From positions 430,375-494,374 of the forward strand of contig NZ_LMIT01000002.1 of NCBI RefSeq assembly GCF_001428825.1: DNA of 64,000 nt, in the 5' to 3' direction. The notes beneath the pieces were generated by a model. It was not told where the DNA came from, did not search any database, and saw nothing but the letters and a program-made list of their open reading frames with translations. Below are positions 28,983 to 37,795 of this stretch, piece after piece (the first letter of the stretch is position 1; each line of letters starts with the position of its first letter). A program made the translations under genes and the position numbers. Source of the DNA: Nocardioides sp. Root240 (GTDB lineage: Bacteria > Actinomycetota > Actinomycetes > Propionibacteriales > Nocardioidaceae).

Positions 28983-31043
28983 ATGACGCCCACCCCCGAC
29001 GAGCAGGCACTCGACCTGCCCGGTCTCGTGCGGGACCGTGCGGCCGAGGGGCGGGTCAAGGCGGCCGCGACCCGCGCCCGCAAGGTCGCCGAGGCGGAGA
29101 TCGCCGAGGTCGACCCGGTCGCGCAGGTGGTGCTCGACCTCGCGCTGGCCCACCTGGACCGCACGTTCGACTACGCCGTCCCGGTTGCGATGGCCGACGG
29201 TGCGGTGCCGGGGGCGCGGGTCAAGGTGCGCTTCGGCGGCCAGGACGTCGACGGCTTCGTCGTGGCCCGGACCGCGGCGTCGGAGCACGAGGGACGGCTC
29301 GCCCCACTGCGGCGGCTGGTGAGCCCGGAGCCGGTGCTCAGCCCGGCGGTGGCAGCCCTGTGCGCCCAGGTGGCGGAGCGGTACGCCGGCGTGGGCGCCG
29401 ACGTACGACGCCTGGCCGTGCCGCCGCGCCACGCCACCACTGAGAAGGAGCCCTCGCCGCCGGAGCCGCCGCTGGCGGCGGACGCCGGTGCGTGCGACGC
29501 CGCGTGGGCGCCCTATCCGGCGGCGTCGGCGTTCATCGCGCACCTCCGCTCGGGGAGCGCGCCACGGGCGGTCTGGGGTGCGGGTCCGGGGGAGGACTGG
29601 CCGCACCTGCTGGCCGAGCTCGCCGCCTCCGCGCTCGCGGCGGGCCGCGGGACGGTGCTCTGCCTGCCCGACCACCGCGACGTCGCCCGGGTCGACGCCG
29701 CACTGACCGCCCTCCTCGGGCAGGGCCACCACGTCACGCTGCAGGCGGAGCCGGGCCCCGCCGCGCGCTACCGCGACTTCCTGGCGGTCAGTCGCGGCAC
29801 CCGCCGGATCGTCGTCGGCACCCGCTCGGCGGCCTTCGCGCCGGTGCGCGACCTGGGACTGGTCGTGATCTGGGACGACGGTGACGACCTGCACGCGGAG
29901 CCGCGGGCGCCGTACCCGCACGCCCGGGAGGTGCTGCTGCTGCGTTCCGAGCTGGAGGGTGCGGCGGCGCTGGTCGGCGGGTTCGCGCGCACGGTCGAGG
30001 CCGAGCAGCTGCTGCGCTCGGGCTGGGCCCACGAGGTTGCGCTGCCGCGCGCCGAGCTGCGCCACCGCGCACTCGTCGGCGTCACCGGTGCCAGCGACCA
30101 CGCCCTCGCGCGCGACCCGTTCGCGTCGACCGCGCGGATCCCGCGGGAGGCCTTCGAGGCGGTCCGCTGGGGGCTGGAGCGGGGACCGGTGCTGGTCCAG
30201 ACCCCCCGGGCCGGGTACGCCGTCAAGCTGGCCTGCGAGCGCTGCCGGACCCCCGCCCGGTGTGGCGCCTGCGCGGGTCCGCTCGAGCTGACCGGCCCGA
30301 CCTCGCCGCCGCGCTGCCGTTGGTGCGCGACGGAGGCGCCCGACTGGACCTGCCCCGAGTGCGGGTCGGCCGGGCTGCGGGCGCCGGTGCTGGGCGATGC
30401 GCGGACCGCCGACGAGCTCGGCCGCACGTTCCCGTCGATCTCCGTGGTCACCTCGTCGGGCGACCGGATCAGGGCGAGCATCGACGCCTCGCCGCGCATC
30501 GTGGTCGCCACGCCGGGGGCGGAGCCGCCGGCCGAGGACGGCTACGCCGTCGTCGTCCTCCTCGACACCTGGTGGGCGCTCAGTCGCGACAGCATGCGTG
30601 CGCAGGAGGAGGCGCTGCGCCGCTGGTGCAACGCGATCGGGCTGGTGCGCCCGGGGGGCAGGGCGCTGGCCGTGGGCGACCCCGCGCTGCCCGTGCTGCA
30701 GGCGTTGGTCCGCTGGGACCCCGCCGGCTTCGCGACCCGTGAGGCCGAGGAGCGCCGGGCCGCGCGACTGCCGCCCGCCGCCCGGGTGGCGACGCTGACC
30801 GGCACGCCCGGCGCGCTCGACGACCTGCGGGCGCTGCTGGCGCTGCCGGAGGCGGCCGACGTCCTCGGTCCGGTGCCCGTGCCGGCGCGCGCCAGCGACG
30901 AGGAGGCGGAGGAGCGGCTCGTCGTACGGGTGCCGCGGGCGCAGGGCGCCGCGCTGGCCCACGCGCTCGGGGAGGCGCAGCGGCTGCGCTCGGCGCGCAA
31001 GCTGGAGCCGGTGCGTGTGCAGGTGGACCCGCCGGAAATCTGA
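28983..31043 (+). CDS. priA: Primosomal protein PriA, helicase-deficient actinobacterial form
   Basis: A 686-residue replication-restart protein. The DNA-binding N-terminal domain begins VVLDLALAHLDRTFDYAVP. The zinc-binding cysteines remain: LACERCRTPARCGACAGP and CRWCATEAPDWTCPECGS. The ATPase core is degenerate: no GxxGxGKT P-loop is seen, and the DEEH-type box is replaced by VVIWDDGDDLHAEP. This matches the actinobacterial PriA group that is annotated as probable primosomal protein and probably lacks helicase activity. It precedes def-fmt-rsmB in the usual order. The start at 28983 is supported by the -10 at 7 nt. Confidence 0.9.
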   Translation: MTPTPDEQALDLPGLVRDRAAEGRVKAAATRARKVAEAEIAEVDPVAQVVLDLALAHLDRTFDYAVPVAMADGAVPGARVKVRFGGQDVDGFVVARTAASEHEGRLAPLRRLVSPEPVLSPAVAALCAQVAERYAGVGADVRRLAVPPRHATTEKEPSPPEPPLAADAGACDAAWAPYPAASAFIAHLRSGSAPRAVWGAGPGEDWPHLLAELAASALAAGRGTVLCLPDHRDVARVDAALTALLGQGHHVTLQAEPGPAARYRDFLAVSRGTRRIVVGTRSAAFAPVRDLGLVVIWDDGDDLHAEPRAPYPHAREVLLLRSELEGAAALVGGFARTVEAEQLLRSGWAHEVALPRAELRHRALVGVTGASDHALARDPFASTARIPREAFEAVRWGLERGPVLVQTPRAGYAVKLACERCRTPARCGACAGPLELTGPTSPPRCRWCATEAPDWTCPECGSAGLRAPVLGDARTADELGRTFPSISVVTSSGDRIRASIDASPRIVVATPGAEPPAEDGYAVVVLLDTWWALSRDSMRAQEEALRRWCNAIGLVRPGGRALAVGDPALPVLQALVRWDPAGFATREAEERRAARLPPAARVATLTGTPGALDDLRALLALPEAADVLGPVPVPARASDEEAEERLVVRVPRAQGAALAHALGEAQRLRSARKLEPVRVQVDPPEI

Positions 31044-31061
31044 GCCACGCCCGCGCGTCAC

Positions 31062-31067
31062 TAGGAT
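31062..31067 (+). promoter_or_regulatory. Leaderless -10 of def
   Basis: TAGGAT 6 nt before GTG 31074. It would drive def-fmt-rsmB from within the priA-def gap. Confidence 0.5.
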
Positions 31068-31073
31068 GACGAG

Positions 31074-31619
31074 GTGGCCATTCGACCCATCCGCCTGTTC
31101 GGCGACCCGATCCTGCGCAAGCCCGCGCTCGAGGTCGTCGAGTTCGACGCCGAGCTGCGCCAGCTCGTCACCGACCTGACCGACACCATGCTCGACGCCC
31201 CCGGCGCCGGGCTCGCGGCGCCGCAGATCGGCGTCGGGCTGCGGGTGTTCACGTGGTACGTCGACGGCGAGGTCGGCCACCTGGTCAACCCGGTGCTGGA
31301 GCTGTCCGACGAGAAGCAGGACGGCCCCGAGGGCTGCCTGTCGCTGCCCGAGCTGACCTACGACTGCCTGCGCGCGCTGTCGGTGGTCGCGAACGGCTTC
31401 AACATGCACGGCGACCCGGTCAGCATCCAGGGCTCCGAGCTGCTCGCCCGCGCGATCCAGCACGAGACCGACCACCTCGACGGCATCTTGTTCATCGACC
31501 GGCTCGACGACGCCGGCCGCAAGGCGGCGATGCGCGAGATCCGCGAGTCGGAGTGGTTCGGGCTGGAGAAGCCGACGATCAAGCTCTCGCCGCACGCGAC
31601 GGGCGGATTCGGTCGATGA
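31074..31619 (+). CDS. def: Peptide deformylase
   Basis: A 181-residue metalloenzyme that removes the N-formyl group from nascent proteins. All three motifs are intact: [17 protein letters not shown] (Cys metal ligand) and QHETDHLDG (HExxH). GTG at 31074 lies 6 nt after TAGGAT. It overlaps fmt by ATGA, pairing the formylation and deformylation enzymes in one transcript. Confidence 0.97.
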   Translation: MAIRPIRLFGDPILRKPALEVVEFDAELRQLVTDLTDTMLDAPGAGLAAPQIGVGLRVFTWYVDGEVGHLVNPVLELSDEKQDGPEGCLSLPELTYDCLRALSVVANGFNMHGDPVSIQGSELLARAIQHETDHLDGILFIDRLDDAGRKAAMREIRESEWFGLEKPTIKLSPHATGGFGR

Positions 31620-32542
31620 GGGTCGTCTTCGCCGGCACCCCCGAGGTCGCCGTCCCGGCGCTGGACGCCATCGCCGCGTCGCCGCACGAGCTGGTCGGCG
31701 TGGTCACCCGCCCCGACGCGCCCGCCGGACGGGGCCGCAAGCTGACGCCGAGCCCGGTCGCGCAGCGGGCCGAGGAGCTCGGCGTACCCGTGCTCAAGCC
31801 CGTGCACCCGCGCGACCCCGAGTTCCAGGAGGCGTTGCGCGCGCTGGAGCCGGACTGCTGCCCGGTCGTGGCCTACGGCGCCCTGATCCCGCGCAGCGCC
31901 CTCGACATCCCGACGCACGGCTGGGTCAACCTGCACTTCTCGATCCTGCCCGCCTGGCGCGGCGCCGCTCCGGTGCAGCACTCGCTGTGGGCCGGCGACG
32001 AGTTCACCGGCGCGACCACCTTCCGCATCGTCGAGGCGCTCGACGCGGGCCCGGTGTTCGGCGTGATGACCGAGCGGATCCGGCCGACCGACACCGCCGG
32101 CGACCTGCTCGCCCGCCTCGCCGAGGGCGGCTCGTCGCTCCTCGTCGCGACCCTCGACGGCATCGCCGACGGCGCACTCGAGGCGCGCGAGCAGCCGGAG
32201 GAGGGCATCAGCCTGGCCCCGAAGATCTCCGTCGAGGACGCCCGCGTCGACTGGAAGGAGCCGGCCGTCGGGGTCGACCGCCGGATCCGTGCCTGCACGC
32301 CCGGCCCCGGCGCGTGGACCACCCTCGATGACGAGCGGGTCAAGCTCGGTGCCGTGACGATCGAGGAGGGCGTGAGCGACCTGCCGCCCGGCGCGATCCG
32401 GGTCGGCAAGAATCACGTCCTGGTCGGTACGTCGACCGACGCGGTCCGGCTCGGCGAGGTCAAGGCGTTCGGCAAGAAGCAGATGGGCGCGGCCGACTGG
32501 GCCCGCGGCGTGCGGCTGCCCGACACGGCCACCTTCGAGTGA
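31616..32542 (+). CDS. fmt: Methionyl-tRNA formyltransferase
   Basis: A 308-residue enzyme formylating initiator Met-tRNA with 10-formyl-[22 protein letters not shown] starts the Rossmann domain. The catalytic region is [27 protein letters not shown], containing the Asn/His/Asp set with the SLLPxxRG-type loop. The C-terminal tRNA-binding OB domain begins near [12 protein letters not shown]. It overlaps def and rsmB by 4 bp each. Confidence 0.97.
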   Translation: MRVVFAGTPEVAVPALDAIAASPHELVGVVTRPDAPAGRGRKLTPSPVAQRAEELGVPVLKPVHPRDPEFQEALRALEPDCCPVVAYGALIPRSALDIPTHGWVNLHFSILPAWRGAAPVQHSLWAGDEFTGATTFRIVEALDAGPVFGVMTERIRPTDTAGDLLARLAEGGSSLLVATLDGIADGALEAREQPEEGISLAPKISVEDARVDWKEPAVGVDRRIRACTPGPGAWTTLDDERVKLGAVTIEEGVSDLPPGAIRVGKNHVLVGTSTDAVRLGEVKAFGKKQMGAADWARGVRLPDTATFE

Positions 32543-33876
32543 AGCGCGTCGACCCGGCGCGGCTGGCCGCCTTCGAGGTCCTCAAGGCGGTCCGGGTCGA
32601 CGACGGCTACACCAACCTGCTCCTCCCGGCCGCGCTCGCCCGCCACGGCCTGACCGGCCGGGACGCGGCGTTCGCCACCGAGCTCGCGTCGGGCACGATC
32701 CGGCGGCAGGGCACCTACGACGCCGTCCTCGCGGCCTGCATCGACCGACAGCTGCGCAAGGTCGAGGCCAAGGTGCTCGACGCCCTGCGGCTCGGCGCCC
32801 ACCAGCTGCTCGCGATGCGGGTGCCCACGCACGCCGCGATCGACACGACCGTCACGCTGGTCCGCGCCCAGGTCAACCAGGGCGCGGCCGGCTTCGCCAA
32901 CGCGGTGCTGCGCAAGGTCGCCGCGCAGGACCTCGACGCCTGGCTGGCCCAGGTCGCGCCCGGCTCGGGCACGCGTGACCTCGCCGTCGCCCACAGCCAC
33001 CCGGCGTGGGTGGTCGACGAGCTCCGTACCGCCCTCGGGGACGCCGCGGCCGAGCTGCCGGACCTGTTGGCCGCCGACAACGCCGCACCGCGGGTCACCC
33101 TGGTGGCCCGGCCCGGCCTGGCCGCCCGCGACGAGCTGCCCGGTACGCCGACGCCGTACTCGCCGTTCGGCGTCGTGCTCGAGGCCGGCGACCCGGCCGC
33201 CGTCCCGGCCGTGGTTGAGGGCCGCGCGGGCGTGCAGGACGAGGGCTCCCAGCTGGTGGCGCTCGCCCTCGCCACGTCGCCGCTCGAGGGCCGCGACGAG
33301 CGGTGGATCGACCTGTGCGCCGGCCCGGGGGGCAAGGCCGCGCTCCTCGCTGCCCTCGCGGGCGAGCGCGGAGCCGCGCTGACCGGCGTCGAGCTGCACC
33401 ACCACCGTGCCCGCCTCGTCGCCCGCGCCGCGTCCGCCGGCGCCGGACTCGCCGGCGTGGTGCAGTCGGATGCGACCCGCGCCCCCTTCGCCGACGCCGG
33501 CGCCGACCGGATCCTGCTCGACGCGCCGTGCAGCGGCCTCGGCGCCCTGCGCCGCCGGCCCGAGGCGCGCTGGCGCCGGTCGGCCAAGGACGTGGCCGAG
33601 CTGGTCCCGCTCCAGAAGGCGTTGCTCGGCGAGGCGATCCGGGTGCTGCGGCCCGGGGGAGTGCTGCTCTACGCGACCTGCTCGCCCGTGCTCGCCGAGA
33701 CGTCCGGCGTCGTCACCGCGGCCCTCGCGGAGCATCCCGAGATGCAGCTCGACGACGTGCGCGCGTGCCTGCCCGCCGTACCGGACGCGGAGGGGCCGCT
33801 GCCCGGAACGGTCCAGCTCTGGCCGCACCGGCACGGCACCGACGCGATGTTCCTGGCGCTGCTGCGCAAGCAGTGA
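32539..33876 (+). CDS. rsmB: 16S rRNA (cytosine-5)-methyltransferase RsmB-like
   Basis: A 445-residue protein. The N-terminal NusB-like RNA-binding domain (about 5-145, [33 protein letters not shown]) is followed by the SAM-dependent methyltransferase (about 220-445). The latter has [17 protein letters not shown] (motif I), [17 protein letters not shown] (motif IV Cys) and [16 protein letters not shown] (motif VI catalytic Cys). It modifies C967-equivalent in 16S rRNA in known members. In many actinobacteria rpe follows directly; here about 17 kb of other genes intervene. Confidence 0.95.
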   Translation: MKRVDPARLAAFEVLKAVRVDDGYTNLLLPAALARHGLTGRDAAFATELASGTIRRQGTYDAVLAACIDRQLRKVEAKVLDALRLGAHQLLAMRVPTHAAIDTTVTLVRAQVNQGAAGFANAVLRKVAAQDLDAWLAQVAPGSGTRDLAVAHSHPAWVVDELRTALGDAAAELPDLLAADNAAPRVTLVARPGLAARDELPGTPTPYSPFGVVLEAGDPAAVPAVVEGRAGVQDEGSQLVALALATSPLEGRDERWIDLCAGPGGKAALLAALAGERGAALTGVELHHHRARLVARAASAGAGLAGVVQSDATRAPFADAGADRILLDAPCSGLGALRRRPEARWRRSAKDVAELVPLQKALLGEAIRVLRPGGVLLYATCSPVLAETSGVVTAALAEHPEMQLDDVRACLPAVPDAEGPLPGTVQLWPHRHGTDAMFLALLRKQ

Positions 33877-33894
33877 GCCGGGAATGACGCGGAT

Positions 33895-33912
33895 TGGTTG
33901 ACGGTTCAACCA
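33895..33912 (+). promoter_or_regulatory. Operator-like palindrome before the monooxygenase gene
   Basis: TGGTTGA-CGGT-TCAACCA, 7-bp perfect arms ending 2 bp before ATG 33915. The arrangement resembles MarR/TetR-type operators overlapping a start site; the regulator is unknown. Confidence 0.45.
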
Positions 33913-33914
33913 TC

Positions 33915-34931
33915 ATGAAGAAGATCGGGTTCCTCTCGTTCGGCCACTGGACGCCGAGTCCGCACTCGCAGACACGCAGCGCCGCCGACACGCTCCTGCA
34001 GTCGATCGATCTCGCGGTCGCGGCGGAGGAGCTGGGTGCCGACGGCGCGTACTTCCGCGTCCACCACTTCGCCCGCCAGCTCGCCAGCCCGTTCCCGCTG
34101 CTCGCCGCCATCGGCGCGCGGACCAGCCGGATCGAGATCGGCACCGGCGTCATCGACATGCGCTACGAGAACCCGTTGTACATGGTCGAGGACGCCAGCG
34201 CCGCCGACCTGATCTCGGGCGGCCGGCTGCAGCTCGGCATCTCGCGCGGGTCACCGGAGCAGGTCATCGACGGCTGGCGGTACTTCGGGTACGCCCCGGC
34301 CGAGGGTGAGACCGAGGCCGACATGGCCCGCCGCCACACGGAGGTCTTCCTCGAGGCGCTGCGCGGCGAGGGCTTCGCCGAGCCGAACCCGCGCCCGATG
34401 TTCGCCAACCCGCCCGGCCTGCTCCGCCTGGAGCCGCACTCCGAGGGCCTGCGCGAGCGGATCTGGTGGGGCGCCGCGTCCAACGGCACCGCCCGCTGGG
34501 CCGCCGAGCTCGGCATGAACCTGATGAGCTCGACCCTCAAGGAGGACGAGGGCGGCCAGCCCTTCCACGTCCAGCAGGCCGAGCAGATCCGCGTCTTCCG
34601 GGACGCCTGGGGCGCAGCCGGGCACACCGGCGAGCCGCGGGTGTCGGTCAGCCGCTCGATCTTCCCGCTCGTCTCCGACGAGGACCGCGCCTACTTCGGC
34701 GGCCGTCCCGACGGCGACCAGGTCGGCCAGATCGACAACATGCGCGCGATCTTCGGCCGCTCGTACGCCGCCGAGCCGGACGCCCTGATCGAGCAGCTGC
34801 GCGAGGACGAGGCGATCGCCGAGGCGGACACCCTCCTGCTGACGGTCCCGAACCAGCTGGGTGTCGACTACAACGCGCACGTGCTGGAGTCGATCCTGAC
34901 GCACGTGGCGCCGGGGCTCGGCTGGCGCTGA
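33915..34931 (+). CDS. Luciferase-like flavin-dependent monooxygenase
   Basis: A 338-residue bacterial luciferase-family TIM barrel, which uses reduced FMN or F420. The signature regions are IGFLSFGHWTP at the N-terminus, AEELGADGAYFRVHHF, IEIGTGVIDMRYENPLYMVEDASAADLISGGRLQLGISRGSP (abridged here as two strands), and RIWWGAASNGTARWAAELGMNLMSST. The substrate is unknown; members oxidise alkanes, sulfonates or xenobiotics. I chose ATG at 33915; the longer in-frame TTG would translate the operator palindrome. It is monocistronic, ends in a bidirectional terminator-like repeat, and converges on the MerR gene. Confidence 0.8.
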   Translation: MKKIGFLSFGHWTPSPHSQTRSAADTLLQSIDLAVAAEELGADGAYFRVHHFARQLASPFPLLAAIGARTSRIEIGTGVIDMRYENPLYMVEDASAADLISGGRLQLGISRGSPEQVIDGWRYFGYAPAEGETEADMARRHTEVFLEALRGEGFAEPNPRPMFANPPGLLRLEPHSEGLRERIWWGAASNGTARWAAELGMNLMSSTLKEDEGGQPFHVQQAEQIRVFRDAWGAAGHTGEPRVSVSRSIFPLVSDEDRAYFGGRPDGDQVGQIDNMRAIFGRSYAAEPDALIEQLREDEAIAEADTLLLTVPNQLGVDYNAHVLESILTHVAPGLGWR

Positions 34932-34934
34932 ACC

Positions 34935-35033
34935 TTCTGCGCTGCGTCGTGCGGTTTGGTCCCAAACCGCAGCAATCCGGGGGGAGATGTTGTGGTTTGG
35001 TCCCAAACCGCAACTGATTGACGCAGCGCAGAA
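34935..35033. repeat. Compound palindromic element between convergent genes (copies 2 and 3)
   Basis: A 14-bp perfect inverted repeat (TTCTGCGCTGCGTC at 34935-34948, complement at 35020-35033) encloses two copies of the GCGGTTTGG-TC-CCAAACCGC palindrome: 34950-34971 (10-bp arms) and 34989-35014 (12-bp arms with one G.T pair). The RNA of either strand could fold as a three-way clover. It lies exactly between the stops of the monooxygenase and MerR genes, so a bidirectional terminator function is likely. The same core follows nusB at 3191-3220. Confidence 0.75.
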
Positions 35034-35384
35034 CTAGCGCGTCCGTGCCAGCACCTGCTGGATCGTGTCCCGGCTGCGGGTGAGGCACGCGATCCGCTGC
35101 TCGAGCCCGTCGAGCTCCGCCGCGAGCAGGTCGGCGAGCTCGCGGGAGCAGGTGGTGGCGTCGGTGGCGCAAGCGGCCTCGGCCTCGAGGAGGGCGCGGA
35201 CCAGGCGGGTGGGGATGCCGGACTGGATCAGGCCGGCGACCCGGCTGACCTGTTCGACGTGCGGCTCGCCGTAGGTCCGGTAGCCGTTGGGCAGGCGGTC
35301 GGCGGCGAGCAGGCCCTGCTGCTCGTAGTAGCGGATCAGGCGGGCCGCGACGCCCGTGCGCTCGGCCAGCTCGCCGATCTTCAT
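35034..35384 (-). CDS. MerR family transcriptional regulator
   Basis: A 116-residue regulator. MKIGELAERTGVAARLIRYYEQQGLL is the winged-helix DNA-binding domain, then RTYGEPHVEQVSRVAGLIQSGIP. The dimerisation helix and a short C-terminal region contain two cysteines (AEAACATDATTC), which are not in a classical CueR/MerR metal pattern. It likely senses a small molecule and controls the divergent MFS exporter through the operator-promoter at 35415-35446, and probably itself. Confidence 0.88.
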   Translation of the reverse strand: MKIGELAERTGVAARLIRYYEQQGLLAADRLPNGYRTYGEPHVEQVSRVAGLIQSGIPTRLVRALLEAEAACATDATTCSRELADLLAAELDGLEQRIACLTRSRDTIQQVLARTR

Positions 35385-35414
35385 GTCTGCCGCCTCACAT
35401 CGTCGATCCAGACC

Positions 35415-35446
35415 TTGACATTGACATCAGTGTCAAACTCTACCGT
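35415..35446 (+). promoter_or_regulatory. MerR-type operator-promoter of the MFS gene
   Basis: -35 TTGACA (35415-35420) and -10 TACCGT (35441-35446) are separated by 20 bp, the over-long spacing that MerR activators correct by DNA distortion. The spacer contains a perfect inverted repeat TTGACA-TCAG-TGTCAA (35421-35436). The predicted start is the A of the MFS ATG at 35453, so the mRNA is leaderless. Confidence 0.8.
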
Positions 35447-35452
35447 CGAAGC

Positions 35453-36655
35453 ATGACCTCGACCACCGCGGGTTCCGCACCCGCTACCGACCGTACGACG
35501 ACCGAGCTCCCGCTACCGGCACTGCTGGTCCTCGGCGGCGCCACCCTCGTGATGGTGACCGGCGAGATGCTGCCGACGGCGGTGCTCGCACCGATGAGCG
35601 CCGGTCTCGGCGTCTCCGACTCCGCCGCAGGGCTGCTGGTCAGCATCTGGGCGGCCGTGGTGGTGGTGGCGAGCTTCCCGCTCGTGCACCTCGTGCGCCA
35701 CGTGCCCCGGACGCTGGTGATCACGGGCAGCCTGGTCGCGTTCGGGGTGGCGTCGGCGCTCACGGCCCTGGCGCCGTCGTACGGCGTCGTGGTGGGCGCG
35801 CGCACGCTCGGGGCCGCCGCGGTGGGGCTGCTGTGGGCCACCGTGAACGCGCACGTCGCGGACCTGGTGCCCGACCGGCTGCTCGGGCGGGCGACGGCCA
35901 TCGTGCTCGGCGGGGCCACGCTGGGCATGGTGCTGGGGACGCCGGTCGGGCGGTTCGTGGCCGACCTCGCCGGGTGGCGTGCCGCGTTCTGGACGCTCGC
36001 CGTGGGGAGTGTGCTCGCCGCGGTGCTGGTCCGCGCGGTCGTCCCGGCGGTCGCTGCCCCGCCGGCCGGTACGACGGCCGACGGGCCCCACCGCCAGGAC
36101 GGTGCGCTGCGTCCGATGGTCGCCGTCACCGTGCTGGTGGCGCTCGCCCTGGTCGGCCACTACGGCGCGTTCACGTTCGTCACCCGGCTCGGCGAGCCGG
36201 CGGACGCGGTGCTGCCGGGCGGGATGGGAAGCGTGCTGCTCGCCTTCGGCGTGGCGTCGGCTGCGGGGGTCGCGCTCGCGGGCCGGGTCACCGGCGACAC
36301 ACGGTCCGCACTCGTCGTGGCCACCGCCGCCACCGCGGCGGCGCTGCTGGCCCTGGGTGCCGCCGGCGACAGCAGCTGGCTGGTGCTCGGTTCCGTCGTC
36401 ACGTGGGGTGTCGTGTCCGGGGCGTTGCCGCCGTTGGCCCAGACGCTGGTGCTGCGGCTCGCCGGGCCCGCGCACCGGACCCTGGCCGGTGCCCTGATCC
36501 CGGTGCTGTTCAACGGCGGGATCGCCGTCGGGGCTGCCTTCGCCGCGGGAACGGTGGCGATCGGCGGGACGGGTGCGCTCGTCGTACCGGCGGCGGGGCT
36601 GGTGGCGCTCGCCGCCGCCGGTCTGGCGGCCGGGACCGTCAGGGCGCGAAGGTGA
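35453..36655 (+). CDS. MFS exporter, DHA1-type drug/proton antiporter
   Basis: A 400-residue transporter with 12 predicted transmembrane segments. Signature regions are GEMLPTAVLAPMSAGLGVSDSAAGLLVS in TM1-2, RTLGAAAVGLLWATVNAHVADLVPDRLLGRATAIV around TM4-5 and GTPVGRFVADLAGWRAAFW (abridged antiporter motif C). These match the drug-efflux or arabinose-exporter-like DHA1 family. Expression is very likely controlled by the divergent MerR regulator. Its last 17 bp overlap the convergent membrane-partner gene. Confidence 0.85.
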   Translation: MTSTTAGSAPATDRTTTELPLPALLVLGGATLVMVTGEMLPTAVLAPMSAGLGVSDSAAGLLVSIWAAVVVVASFPLVHLVRHVPRTLVITGSLVAFGVASALTALAPSYGVVVGARTLGAAAVGLLWATVNAHVADLVPDRLLGRATAIVLGGATLGMVLGTPVGRFVADLAGWRAAFWTLAVGSVLAAVLVRAVVPAVAAPPAGTTADGPHRQDGALRPMVAVTVLVALALVGHYGAFTFVTRLGEPADAVLPGGMGSVLLAFGVASAAGVALAGRVTGDTRSALVVATAATAAALLALGAAGDSSWLVLGSVVTWGVVSGALPPLAQTLVLRLAGPAHRTLAGALIPVLFNGGIAVGAAFAAGTVAIGGTGALVVPAAGLVALAAAGLAAGTVRARR

Positions 36656-37232
36656 TGCCGTCGATGAGCGCGGTCAGGTCGGTCTGGGACAGGGAGCCGG
36701 CCCCGCCCTGGACCGAGACGAAGAAGTCGCCGTGGACCGGGCTCACCCACAACGAGCTGCCGCCCTTGTCGGGGTCGCTCGCCCAGGCGTCGTGCTCGGC
36801 GGCGGGCCGCACGTTGATCGAGACGAACGAGTCGTCCTTCGTGCACGGGATCTTCTCGTCGAGGTAGTCCCCGCAGCTCCAGCCGGGCGCGTCGATCGTG
36901 AACGGCGCCGCGTTGGCGGGCTCTCCGGTCGGCAGCCCCGCGGCGTCCTCGGGATCCGCGGTCACGGTGGCGCTCGCCGTCGTCGGCGCGGTCGGTGTGT
37001 CCGCGAAGTCGTGGTCGCGGGCCGTCGTACTGGAACCGCCCTGGGTGACGGCGACGCCGACACCGACGACGGCGAAGGCCGCCGTACCTCCGGCGACGGT
37101 GGCGACCCGCCGCCGGCGACGCAGCCGGAGGCCGGCGCGGAGCGAGGCGGTGGCGAGGTGCTCGAGGTCGGGCTGCTCGGTGCGCAGCCGGTCGCGCAGT
37201 GCGGGGCCGATGCGGTCGTCGAAGTCGGTCAT
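36639..37232 (-). CDS. Membrane partner of a SigE-type ECF sigma factor
   Basis: A 197-residue protein with a cytoplasmic helix of about 45 residues (DDRIGPALRDRLRTEQPDLEHL), an Arg-rich stop-transfer (RLRRRRRVA), one transmembrane segment (about 46-66) and a Thr-rich linker. The exterior domain holds a Cys pair (GWSCGDYLDEKIPCTKDD) and FVSINVRP / FVSVQGGAG strands. It overlaps the sigma gene by ATGA, so an anti-sigma role is likely. It lacks the HxxxCxxC motif. The exterior domain presumably senses the envelope; the ligand is unknown. Confidence 0.65.
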   Translation of the reverse strand: MTDFDDRIGPALRDRLRTEQPDLEHLATASLRAGLRLRRRRRVATVAGGTAAFAVVGVGVAVTQGGSSTTARDHDFADTPTAPTTASATVTADPEDAAGLPTGEPANAAPFTIDAPGWSCGDYLDEKIPCTKDDSFVSINVRPAAEHDAWASDPDKGGSSLWVSPVHGDFFVSVQGGAGSLSQTDLTALIDGITFAP

Positions 37233-37747
37233 GACGAGGTCCTCTCGTGGATGGGGTCGATGAGCGGGCGCAGCCGCTGGAGGGCGCGCCGCGCACGGGT
37301 GCGGACGACGGTCTCGGCGAGGCCGAGGTCGGTCGCGGTCTCGGCCACGCTCCGGTCCTCCCAGTAGCGCAGCACGACGATCGCGCGGTCGAGCGGCGGC
37401 AGGGTGCCGAGCGCCGCGAGCAGGTCCAGACGGGTGCCCGGATCGGGCTCGTGACCGGTGTCGACCGGCGTGAGCTCCGCCGGCCGTTCGGTGCTGCGCC
37501 GCAGGCGCCGGTGCGACAGGAACGTGTTGAGGAGGGTGGTGCGGGCGTACGCGAGCGGGCTGTCGGCCGCCTGCACCCGCCGCCAGTGGACGAAGACCTT
37601 GGCGTACGTCGCCTGGGTCAGGTCCTCCGCGAGGTGGTGGTCGCCGGTGAGCAGCATCGCCGCGTGGTGGAGCTGGGTGCCGGTCTCGCGGACGAAGGCG
37701 GTGAACTCCGCGGCCTGCCTTCCCGAACTGTGTGCCTTCACACCCAT
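37229..37747 (-). CDS. SigE-family ECF sigma factor
   Basis: A 172-residue sigma factor. Region 2 is FTAFVRETGTQLHHAAMLLTGDHHLAEDLTQ then ATYAKVFVHWRRV; region 4 is LPPLDRAIVVLRYWEDRSVAETATDL then GLAETVVRTRARRALQRL. It belongs to the actinobacterial SigE-like group that lacks typical anti-sigma genes but has short-tailed membrane partners. ATG at 37747; the promoter would lie in the 48 bp before the AAA ATPase stop. The next gene overlaps its stop. Confidence 0.88.
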   Translation of the reverse strand: MGVKAHSSGRQAAEFTAFVRETGTQLHHAAMLLTGDHHLAEDLTQATYAKVFVHWRRVQAADSPLAYARTTLLNTFLSHRRLRRSTERPAELTPVDTGHEPDPGTRLDLLAALGTLPPLDRAIVVLRYWEDRSVAETATDLGLAETVVRTRARRALQRLRPLIDPIHERTSS

Positions 37748-37795
37748 CTGACGCCTCGGGGGACCGATCGTGTGACAGCGGGCATGGCAGGACCT

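Noticed and set aside
23815..29010. Open frame of over 1700 codons antisense to coaBC, metK and the M4 protease
   Set aside because: It spans several well-identified genes on the other strand and gives low-complexity sequence; an artefact of GC-rich codon usage.
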